In this document: one piece after another, positions 1 to 12,000 of the stretch | Position numbering within the stretch: position 1 is the stretch's first letter | Layout: each line of letters opens with the position of its first letter | Assembly: GCA_004794655.1 (NCBI GenBank) | Contig: SMMW01000614.1 | Span: 3,722,501-3,786,500 of the forward strand | DNA length: 64,000 bases | Direction of reading: 5' to 3' | Source: Marisa cornuarietis | Lineage: Eukaryota > Mollusca > Gastropoda > Architaenioglossa > Ampullariidae | The notes under the pieces: model-generated | The model's input: only the letters and a program-made list of their open reading frames with translations | The model's database searches: none | What the model was told of the DNA's origin: nothing | Program-made: the position numbers and the translations under genes

Positions 1-290
1 AAAACACATGCTGAAAATAAATAAAAAAAATGTTAGTAAAGCCGTAAGATTTTCATAATTTCAACATCTGAAAAAGGCTGAAAGCATAGTTCCCTACTGC
101 AGCTTTGTGTGTGACAACAAATTAATTTCAATAGAATAAACATTTAGCAAAAGTCATAAAAAAAGAAAACAATGAATTTTCAGAAAGCAGAGATTTCACA
201 GAAAGCTATCCTGCTGGGGGAGCGTTCAGGGTCTGAAAGTTAACAAAGTTATGAGCTTTAAAAGACCAGCAGTCCACCTGATCCTCATAC

Positions 291-3200
291 TTTTGTCTTT
301 AGGAGCTTGGTCCTCCTCCTTCTCCTTGTCTTCCTCATTTTCTTCTTCTTCATTTGCCTCCTCGTCTTCATCCTCCTCACCATCTGAAGCGAGGATGTTA
401 CGCAGCCCAGCCTCTTCTGCAACCCCCTTTTCCTCATACTTCTTCTCCTTCTCTTCTGGTTCTGACATGCCACTACTGTGTGCACACAAAAAAAATAACA
501 ATTATTTCACATGCCTGCAAAACAACTCGCGAACTTGGTCTTAAAAGACCAGGGCTTCTGCTAACACAAAAAATTGCGTACAGTACGCATTAAAAGTTCG
601 GAGGACCCCTTCAATTTTCGTCAGTGGGGTCAAATTTGGGCGAAGAACAGATACAAAATTGGGTAAGTGTAGCGTCCGACATCGTAGCCCAATCTTTTAT
701 TGTCGTCTGCTACAAGGTGAGAGTAACTTCCCTTGCACTGAGTTTATATTCCTTTACCGGAAAGAGTTCCATTAAGCTATTTCCAAGATGTCGTTGACAG
801 CGTGGATAAAATCATCGTTGATATGTTGATTTTGTTTTCACATTGTAAAGGGACCCCTTAGAGTTAGCCTGGGACCCCTTAGAAATCTGAAGAAGGGGTC
901 CCTGGGACCCCAAAGAATTTAGCCTTAGCAGAAGCCCTGAAGAAAATTGCTGTTCCTGCTTGTAACTGTGGAAGCTTTGTGTGGTGTTAAGCTGCATGTA
1001 AGCAACTAAATTTTTTCGACTCACAAAGAGCGTTTTTATCCGATTAGCTTAAATGCATCAATTGTGTTTAATGCAACAATCTCCACAGGCCTCTAGATAC
1101 TGACTTTCAGCTGTCCTAGTTACGCTCAAACACCATGTCTTACACACAAAAAAACATGACAGCGCATGCCATAGGATCAAAGCCCAACATACCTGCTTGT
1201 GTCTGACATGTAGTCAACTTCTCTGTCATCAAAATCTCCTTCATCACTTTCCTCAACAGCCTCATCATCAGAGTTCTGTTTTGCATTCTTCACCCGTTTA
1301 CCTTTACCTTTGGCCTTGCCTTTCTTTTTAGATTTATCTCCCTCTGTGTCAAAAATACCAAATAAAGAATTTTCAGATTTATAAGAATCAGATCTTTCAG
1401 ACCTTATCTAGTATTACATGTCTGCAGACAAGCTTGACTGGAAAACCCTCACCAACACCACACAGGCCTTAAACTGAATCCTACAAACCAAAAAACAATT
1501 ATTGCCAGCTACAAAAGTCTGGCACAGGCATACTAACATACAGTTGTAAGAATGCTGCTTTGCATGTGCATGGTGCAGACGTACATGGTTGACATACTGT
1601 GATCATTTTTGTTTGCAAAGCAGACTACACATATAAGATTTAATATGTCACAGCCCATGGAAAACTGTTACAAAACTGTTACATTAGTTTTTTCAATCCA
1701 TTTCTTAAAAAGACCAATCTTTGCATCCTCTCATTTTTAAAAAAGCGTGTACTTTAGATCTACATCTGATATTTTAAAGCAAATAAATATCACAACATTT
1801 CCTTTGCTTATTATTGGAATATCAACATCTCTTCAGAATCAATTATGCTCACCATCTTTAGGCTTTTCTTCATCATCATCATCCATGTCGTCATCATCGT
1901 CAATGTCAGAAAGATCTGCCCATTCATCCATGTCTGTAAGCAGCTTAAAAAAGCAAGGGAAAAAGCATGTTCAACCTCCACCATTTTGATTATTTGCCTT
2001 CAAAATCTTCTGATGACAGAAAAAAATGAGCACATCGAAAATCACCAGAAAATAAAAAAAGATGTAACAAGGCATGGTAAAATAATGTATACAGGAAATG
2101 ATAGTGTCTCTGACTGCCCTACAGTACATGCTAAAATTACTAGCAAGAGATGCCACATTGCCAGCTGTCTCAGCAGATGGTAGATGAACTGGTTAAAATT
2201 TACTCACAAAATCCTTATTCTTCTTCTTAGATTTTGAAGTCCTTTTATTGGCAGGTTTCTCCCCTTCATCAGGCTCCACCTCTTTTTCCTCATTCTTCAA
2301 GCGCTTCTTCAACATGATGTTGAAATAGTTGAGAGTCTTGTCCCTTCTGGAAAGAAAAAAGAATCCAAACTTTTTAAAAGAAGTTTGCTTTGTTGAACAT
2401 TCAATTCTTAAGCTATTTTGGAGGTCACTTCTCCAGTATGAACTGGTCAGTGATTACATGTGGAGATTAGTGCAAAACTCAAAAGAATTTAAAGATAAAT
2501 GTAACCCTACGACTTGGGAGGTAAGAGGTTAAAGACCCCATGTGTCTTGCCAGGTTCTGCAAGGGTGGTGGCCATCTCTTCTCCCTCATTGCTATATCTA
2601 CCATAACCCTCAAAGGTGTCAAGTACCCATTATGCAGTTGGGTCAGCTGAGACAAGAGTGCTGTCACACTGGACTGGTATAGCATTGATACAAGAGCATT
2701 GGTCACACCGAACTGGTACAGACCTAAGGCAAGAGCATTGTGTCACACTGAACTGTTATAGAACTGGCCAGTGTGCATACCTTTGGGTTCAGGCACTGTT
2801 ACTCTAACTACTCAGCCAATTATTATCTCCTCCCGACCCACACACAAAAAAGTAGAAGAATGAAAAGAAAAAACGCAATAAATCTCATTGCCTGCAACAC
2901 ATTTTCAGTGAAGTCATTTGTTCATACAAACAATTTTTCTTAGGAAAGAAATGACATATACCAATTTATGCAGCAAATGTATGGCTACCCAAACCAAAAA
3001 AAAAAAAACCAGCAAAAGCACAGACTGAAGACCCAGGACACAAAAAGCAGACCTGCTGAATTCCTCCTCAGCCTCATCAGCATTCAGATATTTGTAGCGA
3101 CTGACAGGTGCAAAATTATACCATTCCTCCACCGGGATAGCTTCAAAAGCACCATCTGGACTTTGCACGAAGATGTAGTATGATGTGTTTTCTGATATTG

Positions 3201-6200
3201 TTCCCTCTCTTACACCTTTGTACCTTTGAAGAAAAAAAAGGCAAAATATAAATTGAGATGGAGTAACACTGTTCCTCTAAAGCAGATCTTCATCAAATAC
3301 CATGACTCTCAAAGGCAGTCCTGTCACACAGAAACTAAACAAGCATTTTTTTAATCTACTACTCCCTGCCATTTTACCTCTATTTAAAACAAAATCAAAA
3401 GACAGGCTTGATTCTACATACAAAATACTAAAAAATTATTCAAAACTATTTCTCACTTCCTTGCTTGCTTGCCGGCACCTAGCTTCAAAAGCCAGGGCTG
3501 GTCTTCTGGATTGTACTTTTTCATGATAATGCCATACTTCTTCCTGCGTGCCTCTTCTTTCAGGTCTCTGCCATATTCACTTCCAGCACCAAACTTTGGC
3601 ATGGTATCCAGATCATTTGCTGTCTTGTATTCTTTTAAATTGTTTTCCCTCTCCATCTTTGCTGTAACCTAATATTAATAATTATGACAACTTAATCATC
3701 ACAGCTAGGAAAATGATTTACCAAATCTTATATAAGTTTGCTTGTCATAACAGAAATGTGCAAATCACCTGGGGGGGGGGGTTCCCATACATTTGCTCTT
3801 TTTAGTTGTGAAATTACTGTTTTCAAGATTATTTGAGAGGGTATAAATAATAAGTTGGCATAAGAGCAAAATAATAATTGTACAACATGCCTTTACTTCA
3901 GAGATAGAAATGGAGAAAAAGATCATTAAAATTATCATATTTTTATGCAGAATATCATGTTAATTTGACCATTAATAAGTTTTATTTCACACCCTGCAAC
4001 AATAATACTAAGATTTTAAATAGATTCTTTCACTTACATCTCCAAGTCTAGTAAAATCCACTCCAGCACCTGATCCAAATTTCATCATAGAAAACTTTCT
4101 CTTCCTATCTCTACACAGAAAATAGTGATGAAATATTATTGATGAGATAACTAAATGACATTGTCATGAGTGTAGCAGTTAATTTTGTCTATTTAGCTTG
4201 TTAGCTGATTATCTAGTACACCAAATAATGTGACTATGAACTGCAATATTGTATTGTATAATATCAACTCTTGTGGTTGCATATTGTGCACTTTATAAGC
4301 AATATAAGGAATCAAACTTATAGCCAAGCAATCTAATCGATCTATCAAAATCATTTAAGTAGAGACCTCAAAATTCTAAGAATGAAAATAACAAATGTTC
4401 TATGTTTCCTAATTTATTTTTAAAATTCATTATTCTGCTTCAGTGCTTCTACAATTACCTCTCAACACCCTACCGAGCACTAACTAGGCAGGTCTGACTC
4501 AGGATCTATGACAGAATAACACCAACTAAAAAACAACAACTACACCATTTTCTCCAGCTTCGAGTAATTAAATAACATACTTAGGATACAATCTTTATTA
4601 TCGGCAGAAGTTTGTGGCTTCAAGATGTGGAGCAAGAACAAATACAAGAGAATAAAGCTGTACACATCTGACAAATATAATGAAATGTAATACTCACTTT
4701 GGAAGTCTTACAATAAACTCCTGAGTAGTTGTATTTGTAGAACTTGCTGTGGAACTTGTTGCACTTGATGACGGACCTGGCTGGAGAAAAAAAGAGAAAG
4801 AGCAATGCTTTGTGTGTTTCAAACTCTTTGTTAGTGCACTAACATCTCTAGCAAAGCAGTGGTTGAACAATATAAATATAAACCACTATACTGCAGCCCT
4901 CTTTGTAGACTGTGCGAAAGCATTTGACATAATAGATCCTGACGTGCACATCAAGAAATAAGAACTTTACAAACTCAGCAACTACACCATCAAATTCCTT
5001 AAATCCTTTCTATCAAACAGAACTCATAGAGTCGCAGTTAAAAACCAAATGTCAGATCCCATTGAAGTAAAATTTGGTGTCCTACTGGGCTCAGTCTTAG
5101 GTCCTCTTCTGTTCTCTATTTACATAAACGACCAACCGCTTCATATCTCCCAATCATGCAAAATTTTTGCAGACGAAACAACAATACATGCATGTCACAA
5201 ACAAAAAGAGCCACTGGCAGCATAGCAAAGTGCTGATGAGCTTCTATCCTGGACAGAACTAAATCACATGGCACTCAACCCTATTAGAACTGAAGTTATG
5301 CTTATAACAATACGAAAAAAGATACAGAATCCCACTGCCTCTTTTCTCAAACTCAATCTCAGAACCCAACAAATATCAGAAGTCCCAAGCCATAAAATTT
5401 TAGGTGTAACCACTGAGAACAATTTGTCTTGGTCCCAACATATCCTAGCCATAACCAAAACTATAGCACAGAAAACTTTTCTCCTCTCAAGAATTAAACA
5501 CTTTCTAAATGCTCACTCTAGAAAATTTTTCTACACAGCTTATAATCAGTCGACCATTTATTACTCTTCAACCATATATCAGCCAGTGGAGCTTCCATAA
5601 AACCTCTAGCAAGTGTTCAGAGGCGAGCAATTAAAGCAGTTTCACTAAAATCCAAAATAAAGGCAAATGACTTTGCCTCTCTGGGAGTTCTTCCTCTGAC
5701 AGACTAAAATTCAACAAATGCATCTTCATTTTTAAAATGCCGACAGGTAAACTGTTCCCCTGAGTCTCTGCTATTTTCCTTAAACAACACTCAAACTTCT
5801 CTAAAACTTAATATTCCCATTTCTAGAATAGACCTTTTCAAATCATCTAAAATACTCAGAGGGTGTGCTGTGGAATAGCCTCCCTTCATCTTAAGTACAC
5901 CTGAGCCTGCTGGTCAGTGGATTTTTTTTCCTTTTTCCTTTCCTTTTCTTTTTCTTTTAGGATAGTCTGAGGAAAGAACACCCAAGCATTACACATGCAG
6001 ATGTTGAGTTTCAAGTCTGTAGTATACAATTTCCAGGCTTAGGTAGGCAGGCCTGGGGCCAGAAGGCTGCTGGACACCAAGGATTTATCACACATGAGCT
6101 GTCTAGAAGAACGTTTGTGCACTTAGATTGCTGGATTTATGTGCCACTACAGCCAGGTTTCTATTTTGCTGGCTGCAATAGTATTGCAGGCTAATTTGGT

Positions 6201-8713
6201 ATCAAGGATCTGCTGTGCAGTTATTTGTTTGGTAATGGGGAAACGGGAAGAGAAAGTTTCAGTGTCGTTAACTATGAAAAAAAAGCACCCTAGACACCTC
6301 TCGCTTAGAGCTGCAGCTCCACGGACTGGATAACAATCAATTTTGAAATGTTTGGAGCAAATTCTTGAGTATGGTGTGGGGACCAAGTTCGCAGGGCATA
6401 TTTGAACAAAGCAGAGATCTGTATATACGGTGACCGGACACTTAATCCCCGGACACTTAATCCCCAGACACTTAATCCCCAAATCGCGACACAACACTCA
6501 AAACTGCTATTTTGTGAACTATAAATGTTATAACCGTAAGAGAAATGTGTCGCGTGGTAATGTTGAAGTTAAGTATTATTTGAATTTGAATTAAATTTTT
6601 CATTCACTTCATAATTTTTTGAGTTGAAATTTCATTTTGAGGATTAAGTGTCTGGGGATTAAGTGTCTGGGATTAAGTGTCTGGGGATTAAGTGTCTGGG
6701 ATTCGTATATACACATCTCTGAACAAAGTTAATCCACTGGTTTTTGCTGCCATTATCTTTAGGATTTCCTTAATGAGTACAAACTAACTCCATCTGAGTG
6801 TCGACGAGAACATTCAGCAACAGCACAATGTGTCCTGGTCAGTTTTCTTTTAGTGAGGATTCTATCTTTTCTCTTCAACTTCAGCTAGTGCAGACGGCGC
6901 TATTTTTAGAAATACTTCCGTTTCATCGCTTCCTGTTTTCTCGACAAATCCAGGTGTGCTTAAGAGAAAAATATTAATATAAATTCTTTCATGCCTCTTT
7001 ATCATGAAATACCACTGGAATATGTTTTTGTGATACTTTGTGCTCTGTTTCCAGCGATTTCTGCTCAGCAACTGGGTTGGGCTTTAAGACATGGACGCAC
7101 CAGGTATTGTATAGACCTATATTACTCGAGCGTACAGTGTTGTATTAGTGTAATCCATGACTCTGTTCTTTGTACTGCTAACAGCCACCTTTATCACACC
7201 TGCAATAGGCTGTTGGAAATGAACACTTTACTGTCTTTAGGCTCTAATCTGTTGAGGTTTTAGCATCACTGTTGACATAGCATTCCTGACTCTTGGGATT
7301 TTTTCTATGGAGCAGAGTACTACACATTTGATCCTTTAACCCTCTGAGTCCGAAGAGCCAGTTTTGTGGCTCTGATACAGGTATCGTAGGAAAACTTTTC
7401 CACTGGTTTATTTGTTTAAAAATCAACCAATCAGAAAATTGTTTTCCATTCCATGGTCTTTGTCCTTTCATTCGCTTGCCATCTTGTAATTTTCAAACCT
7501 GTGAAAAATTAGATCTAGCGCCTTGAATTAAGACGAAGTTTTTGAAGTCGGGGCGGACGCCATTTTCAGCATTACGCAATCCATTTTTTAGCATTAGCAT
7601 TAGAGTAATGCGTCCAAGTTAGAGAGCAACTCGGTAAGCAATTTTGAAGGTATTTATGCCTTTTTTTTATTTGATGTAAATAGGTTTTGGCATCTTGTCC
7701 ACACATGCTCTGTAAATAGTTTTCTGTGTGTTTTGGACAAATAACAGTAAAATTTGAACTTGTACAACAGTTTAAAAGTGAAATTTTATTTTTTGTGAAT
7801 GTTGTGAGCATGTGAACTGTGAATTTTCTTGGATTATTGCTGGCACCAGAGTGAAGATAGACAGCTGACATTATTTTTATTGCAAAGTTCAAGCTTTTTC
7901 CTTTCTAAACGTGTATAGGTTTCTTGATCTATATCAAAATTAAAAAAAAACAATAAAACAAAACAAACCAGACCCCGTTTTGCCATCACCACTTCTAATT
8001 TTAAGCCGTGATTCTTAAACGTTGTTTTTGTTTTATCCAGGAGTATGAGGGTTAATGTCAGTTTTTATCATTTACTAATCACTGATGTGTAAACAACTCT
8101 AAACTCAAGTAGTGATGTAAATCCTAGTGCGCTTGTCCCAATGTTTGCAGTCTATAGTTCGTTACTGAATGAAATGTAGATACTGACATTAGAATTGTAA
8201 TCATATTATTATATACTGGGAAAATAATTTACGATTACTGTTACAAGGCACCTAGAGAGTCGTCTGTCCTGGGGCTCTGCTGGCTCTCGGCGGCCCTGAA
8301 ACCAGTTACTAAATAACATATACTAGAATGAAGGACAATCTGATAAGGCCTCCTCCAAAAACGATTCCTAAACCATAAAATATTTGAGATACTTCCCAAC
8401 TCCAGGATTCTTGTAAATATCTGTTTTTAACCACTGCTTTTGTACATTTTCACCTTCCACTCTCTTTTGATACTATGTTATGTTTATTACTACTTCTTCT
8501 TTTGTACTTCGTTAATTTCTTAGCTTATATTTCCTCTGTAAAAGGCGAGGGCTAAGTGAAACAAAGCATGCCTTGCTTACTTTACCTTTCGTAAATAAAG
8601 AATATTTGCGATTTCAACAGCACTTAGACAATTAGGGACTAAACATTGAGAAAATAATTATCCATCTTCCTTTATAAACATACACAACTTAAAGTTACCT
8701 GTAAAGATGCCAT
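291..8713 (-). CDS. GTF2F1: General transcription factor IIF subunit 1 (TFIIF alpha, RAP74), 5' nine coding exons, 3' end outside window
   Basis: Large subunit of TFIIF, which binds RNA polymerase II and is needed for initiation and elongation in the nucleus. Coding exons in transcript order: 8699-8713 (MASLQ), 4698-4780, 4038-4110, 3457-3668, 3053-3223, 2208-2346, 1853-1943, 1193-1343, 291-475. All have GT-AG borders and compatible phases. Seen in the sequence: a Ser/Thr-rich leader ending EFIVRLPK; the RAP74 N-terminal dimerisation region with GAGSEYGRDLKEEARRKKYG and EDQPWLLKLG; SPDGAFEAIPVEEWYNF; then EVDYMSDTSS in an acidic, lysine-rich middle. The last visible exon is almost pure Glu/Asp/Lys and ends at a GTATGA donor, so the C-terminal winged-helix exons must lie left of base 291. 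The start is the only ATG in frame with the conserved block. The roughly 3.9-kb first intron carries a LINE and two DNA-element insertions. Identity is secure; exon 7 uses an AAG acceptor with a competing downstream AG. Confidence 0.93.
550..939. mobile_element. MITE-like element with 15-bp terminal inverted repeats, in a GTF2F1 intron
   Basis: Bases 550-564 (CAGGGCTTCTGCTAA) are exactly inverted at 925-939. CAGGG...CCCTG ends are typical of hAT elements. The 390-bp interior has no coding capacity and holds an inverted GGGACCCCTT / AAGGGGTCCC pair near 850-905 and a short palindrome around 575-590. I see no convincing 8-bp target duplication at the flanks, so the superfamily is inferred from the termini only. 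Confidence 0.6.
2536..2815 (-). repeat. tRNA-derived SINE copy with internal tandem expansion
   Basis: Read on the minus strand, 2815-2770 gives an A-box-like TTGGCTGAGTAGTTAGAG followed by a decayed B-box region, the usual head of a tRNA-derived SINE. The body contains about three imperfect copies of a roughly 44-bp unit (2652-2766) marked by AAGAGCATT and CACACTG-AACTG words. It lies inside a GTF2F1 intron in the same orientation as the gene. The 3' limit is approximate. Confidence 0.45.
4855..5960 (+). mobile_element. Jockey/CR1-type non-LTR retrotransposon reverse transcriptase fragment, inactive
   Basis: Plus-strand frames encode a 5'-truncated reverse transcriptase: FVDCAKAFDIID (motif A region), then GVLLGSVLGPLLFSIYIND (the motif B region, normally GVPQGSVLGPLLF), then KIFADETT where the catalytic FADD has become FADE, followed by LNHMALNPIRTE and a 110-residue open frame at 5268-5600 with KILGVTTENNLSWSQHI. 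Stops at about 4961 and 5224 and frame breaks interrupt it. It is inserted antisense in GTF2F1 intron 1. No endonuclease domain is visible, so the copy is 5' truncated. Confidence 0.8.
6412..6720. mobile_element. Non-autonomous DNA element with inverted tandem-repeat ends and target duplication
   Basis: The outer ends AGAGATCTGTATATACG (from 6413) and CGTATATACACATCTCT (to 6720) are inverted with one mismatch. Inside the left end are three 15-bp units of GGACACTTAATCCCC (6436-6480). Inside the right end are four inverted units of GGGGATTAAGTGTCT (6641-6697). The same word GAACAAAG lies immediately outside both ends (6404-6411 and 6721-6728), consistent with a 7- or 8-bp target-site duplication; the exact border is ambiguous by one base. 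No ORF. It lies in GTF2F1 intron 1. Confidence 0.72.
7336..8055. mobile_element. piggyBac-type non-autonomous element (TTAA target, CCCTC termini)
   Basis: The left end is TTAACCCTCTGAGTCCG (7336) and the right end, inverted, is TTAACCCTCATACTCCTGG (8055). TTAA duplication followed by CCCT termini is the hallmark of piggyBac elements. The 720-bp interior has no transposase motif; a 106-residue minus-strand frame (7572-7892) shows no recognisable domain. It lies in GTF2F1 intron 1. Confidence 0.68.
8250..8620 (+). repeat. Possible LINE 3' untranslated tail
   Basis: The stretch ends with a region resembling LINE 3' tails: GGCGAGGGCTAAGTGAAAC at about 8543, then CTTTCGTAAATAAAGAATATTT. No coding similarity was detected. 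Assignment is by style of sequence only; it could be unique intron DNA. Confidence 0.25.
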
Positions 8714-9013
8714 TTTTATATCTTTTCCAGTGTCATTAAGTTGATCTGCAGGTGGAAATTTGCAGACAGGTTACTTCCAAAATAAAACTGTGGAGGCTGC
8801 CATTTTCCTTGCAGTATATCGTTACAATTGTTTTAGTTTCGACAAAAAGCTAAGAAATAGATTGTATATGTACAATATATAGAAACTTTAATTTGTCAGA
8901 TATACTTTATATAAATTTAATAATACTTTTAGAAAGAAATGATTTAAGTGGTATTTTTGCGAAAATATTTAAAGTATTTTTTAAGCCCAGCAAGGGAAAT
9001 CATTCATCACACA
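8714..9013. promoter_or_regulatory. Probable bidirectional promoter between GTF2F1 (minus) and the ISY1-like gene (plus)
   Basis: The two start codons face away from each other across 300 bp, which must hold both 5' leaders and the promoter unless there are unseen upstream non-coding exons. No clear TATA box is placed for either gene. On the minus strand, bases 8796-8806 read AAAATGGCAGC, matching the YY1 core consensus (AANATGGCNNC) in the sense orientation commonly found just downstream of TATA-less start sites. The interval is AT-rich rather than a CpG island. The promoter function is inference from spacing and motif. Confidence 0.45.
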
Positions 9014-12000
9014 ATGGCAAGGAACGAAGAAAAACAGCTCGCCAGACTAAATAGATTTTATCTTGACAAACAAAGGCAAGGTAAGACGAATATCAACATT
9101 AACACTTTAGTTTTATTAAGTTTATTTCTGAAGGAAGGTTGAAATATTTATGGTAAATAGATGAAAGAGTTCTGTATTTATTGAAATCATCGAAAAACCA
9201 TTTTCAAACCATACAGTTTCTGTCGTCTGCTACGTGATGATGATGATGATGATGATGTCCATTTATGATGCGCAAATATTCATTAAGAAGAATGCTCATT
9301 GAGCACCAAAAAAAAAAAAAGAAACAGAAGAGAAGAGAAGAAAAAATAAAACAACAGGAAAGTAAAAAATAATGAAGGCAGAAGTGATGTGTGGTTGTTG
9401 TAGTCCGTCTTAAGTAAACGAGACTTCAGTCTTTTCCGAAGCTTGGTTGCTGAGGTGATGGTTGACATTGATGATGGCAGAGCATTCCACAGCTTAGTTG
9501 CAGCGTTTGTAAAGGCCCTAGCTGCAGTGCGCTTCTTGTTTGTGTCTTCCACTGCAGGGAGGCAGAAGCGTGACTGGGAGCCAGAGCGCAGGCAATTAAC
9601 GTACGGCTGGTAAGGAGGAACTATACCTCTTGCAATTAAGTCAGATAGAGCAGTTTTGAACATACTGAGCAATCGAAAGCACTTTGTAGTCAACTCGCTT
9701 AGTCACTGGGAGCCAGTGAAGGCTCTGTAGTATAGGGGTGATGTGCTCAGTGGACGACTTTGCACGGCCGGTGACAATCCTGGCTGCTGTGTTTTGAACT
9801 CTTTGGAGTTGATCTAACTGTGTAGCAGGTATACTCCACACTTAATGCACTATTACAGTAGTCTAATCGCGATATGATGGTAGCTAGAGCAAGTGAGTTG
9901 GCAGCAGCCTGAGTCAGCATGGGCCTGTAATCTACCTAAAGTCCTCAAAAAGTAGTAGCATTTTGACACAACAGAACTAACATGGTTACACATGGAGAGC
10001 TCTGCATAAATAAAGAGCCCTCGGTCCCGTACACAATCAGCAAAGGTTATGGAGGCATCCCCAACGTGCACAGCACTAATGCCGATCTGCTCCAGTCTGG
10101 CCCTGGGGTCGCACAGTAACGCTTCTGTCTTGTCGTCGTTGAGCTCAAGACGATTCCTGGTCATCCAGGCCTTCACCGCAACACGACAAAGATTCAAGTT
10201 GTTGAAGCACAATCCCAGCCACTGCTGGGATGAGGGTAAAACTGTTTAGAATCTATATGTCATCAGGAAAGAACTGACGTCCCATCTGAAAACATTCAAT
10301 TCCATGTCCAAGCTGTGAAGTGTATACAGAAAATAATAAAGGACCCAGAACGGATCCCTGTGGCACGCCACACACCAGAGGAACTGCCTCAGAGCTTTCA
10401 GAGCCGACAATCACTCTCTGAGATCTGTCAGCAAGATAGGAGTTAATCCACTGCACCGCAGCGTCCTCAATACCAGCCTCCGACGACAATCTCTGGATCA
10501 GCAGGCGGTGGTTGATAGTGTCAAATGCACTACTCAGGACAAGTAATACTTAAAGCACTGGTTGCCAGAGTTGACACTACAAAGAATGTCATTGGTCACA
10601 CATGAGCAGTTTCTGTGGTGAAGCCAGGACGATACGCTGACTGAAATTTATCTAGGCAGCTGTAAGATTAAAATGGGTCATAAGCTGCTCTGCGATCACC
10701 TTCTCAAGTAACTTGGAAAAAATATGCTAAATTTTATACTGGACGATAGTTTTTACAGTCAGATGGATCCAGGTTTGCCTTCTTCAACAAAGGCTTCACA
10801 ACAGCCTGTTTAAAACACCGTGGAACACAACCTGCTCTCAAACTGGCATTAATAATGTCCAAAATGACAGGAAGTAAAATGTCCAAAAACTGAAGAATAC
10901 ATGTATTTGGTATAGGATTCACAACACAAGTTTTAGTTGATTTCGCTACAAGTTTCCTCAAATAACTCTTATCAATACACGTGAAAGAAGTCAGGGGTAC
11001 ACCAGCAAATGGCACAGAATAGTCTTCCTCACACTCTGGCAACTCGCAACCGGCACTCGCAAGTCCAACACTAATTTCCTTTATCTTATTGTCAAAGAAA
11101 AAAGACAGCTGATCAGCAGCTGACTTGTCATCAACCTCAGGAAGAACCAGACTAGTTCCATTCTTACCCAGCAAGCTGTTCACAATGTCAAAAGTCTTTC
11201 TGGGATTTCCACTAGCAGCCTCTAGCTGCTCCTGAATAAATAACGATTTAGCTTTTTTTACAGCACAAACATATTTATTTCTGGCTAACTTATACAGCTG
11301 TCTGTCAATCTCAGGTTTGGTCTTTCTCCACTTTTTCTCTGCCAACTGTCTCTGTTCTTTGGCTTCTCTCACCCCCTCACAAAACCACGCACAATCTGGT
11401 CTGTCTACAACAATTTACTAACTGCAGGTGCATGCTTGTCAAGCAGCTCTAATAAAATCTGATTATATAATTCTGCTAACTCATCAACATCTGTGGGAGG
11501 ATCTAATAACAAAGACTGAAGCAAGTCTTCTCTGAAAACGTTCAAGTCAATCTTCTTCAAATTTCTACACAAAACAGATGTCTTTTTATGCCTTGGTCGA
11601 GAAAAATCAGTCACCAAAGACTGCACAAAATGCCTTGTTAAGCAGACTAGAGTTCTGCTTGAAGAAAGTCGTTACTGGTGGTTAGAAGAACTTGGATATT
11701 TTAGGCACGGGCTTGTATACACTTTCATGGTTTATGCCCGGTATATACCACAAGGTCCAAAATATTTATTTGCTGAAGTAAAGTAATGTTGATAATCAAA
11801 TCAAACCTCAAAGAGTTAGCTCAGTGCTGATGTATTAAATGTTAATCTCAGCAGGGTACATTTGAGTGTTTACTGCTGACCAGTAAGTAAGTGCAGCTCA
11901 TTCGAAAAATGTTCTACATAAGAACAGTAATCCCCCCCCCCCTGCATTGTTGAGATACATGCCTACTACATCACCATGCACAGAAAGAAGTCAACAACAC

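Noticed and set aside
251..593. Plus-strand open frames rich in Ser/Leu/Pro
   Set aside because: They are the complement of the acidic GTF2F1 exon; the minus-strand reading has splice sites in phase and family similarity.
6436..6697. Regularly repeated 15-bp units resembling a CRISPR array
   Set aside because: Units abut with no spacers, occur in inverted groups in an animal intron, and belong to a transposable element.
8948..9013. Upstream extension of the ISY1-like ORF
   Set aside because: The upstream start is GTG, not ATG; the first ATG at 9014 has good context and begins the conserved MARN motif.
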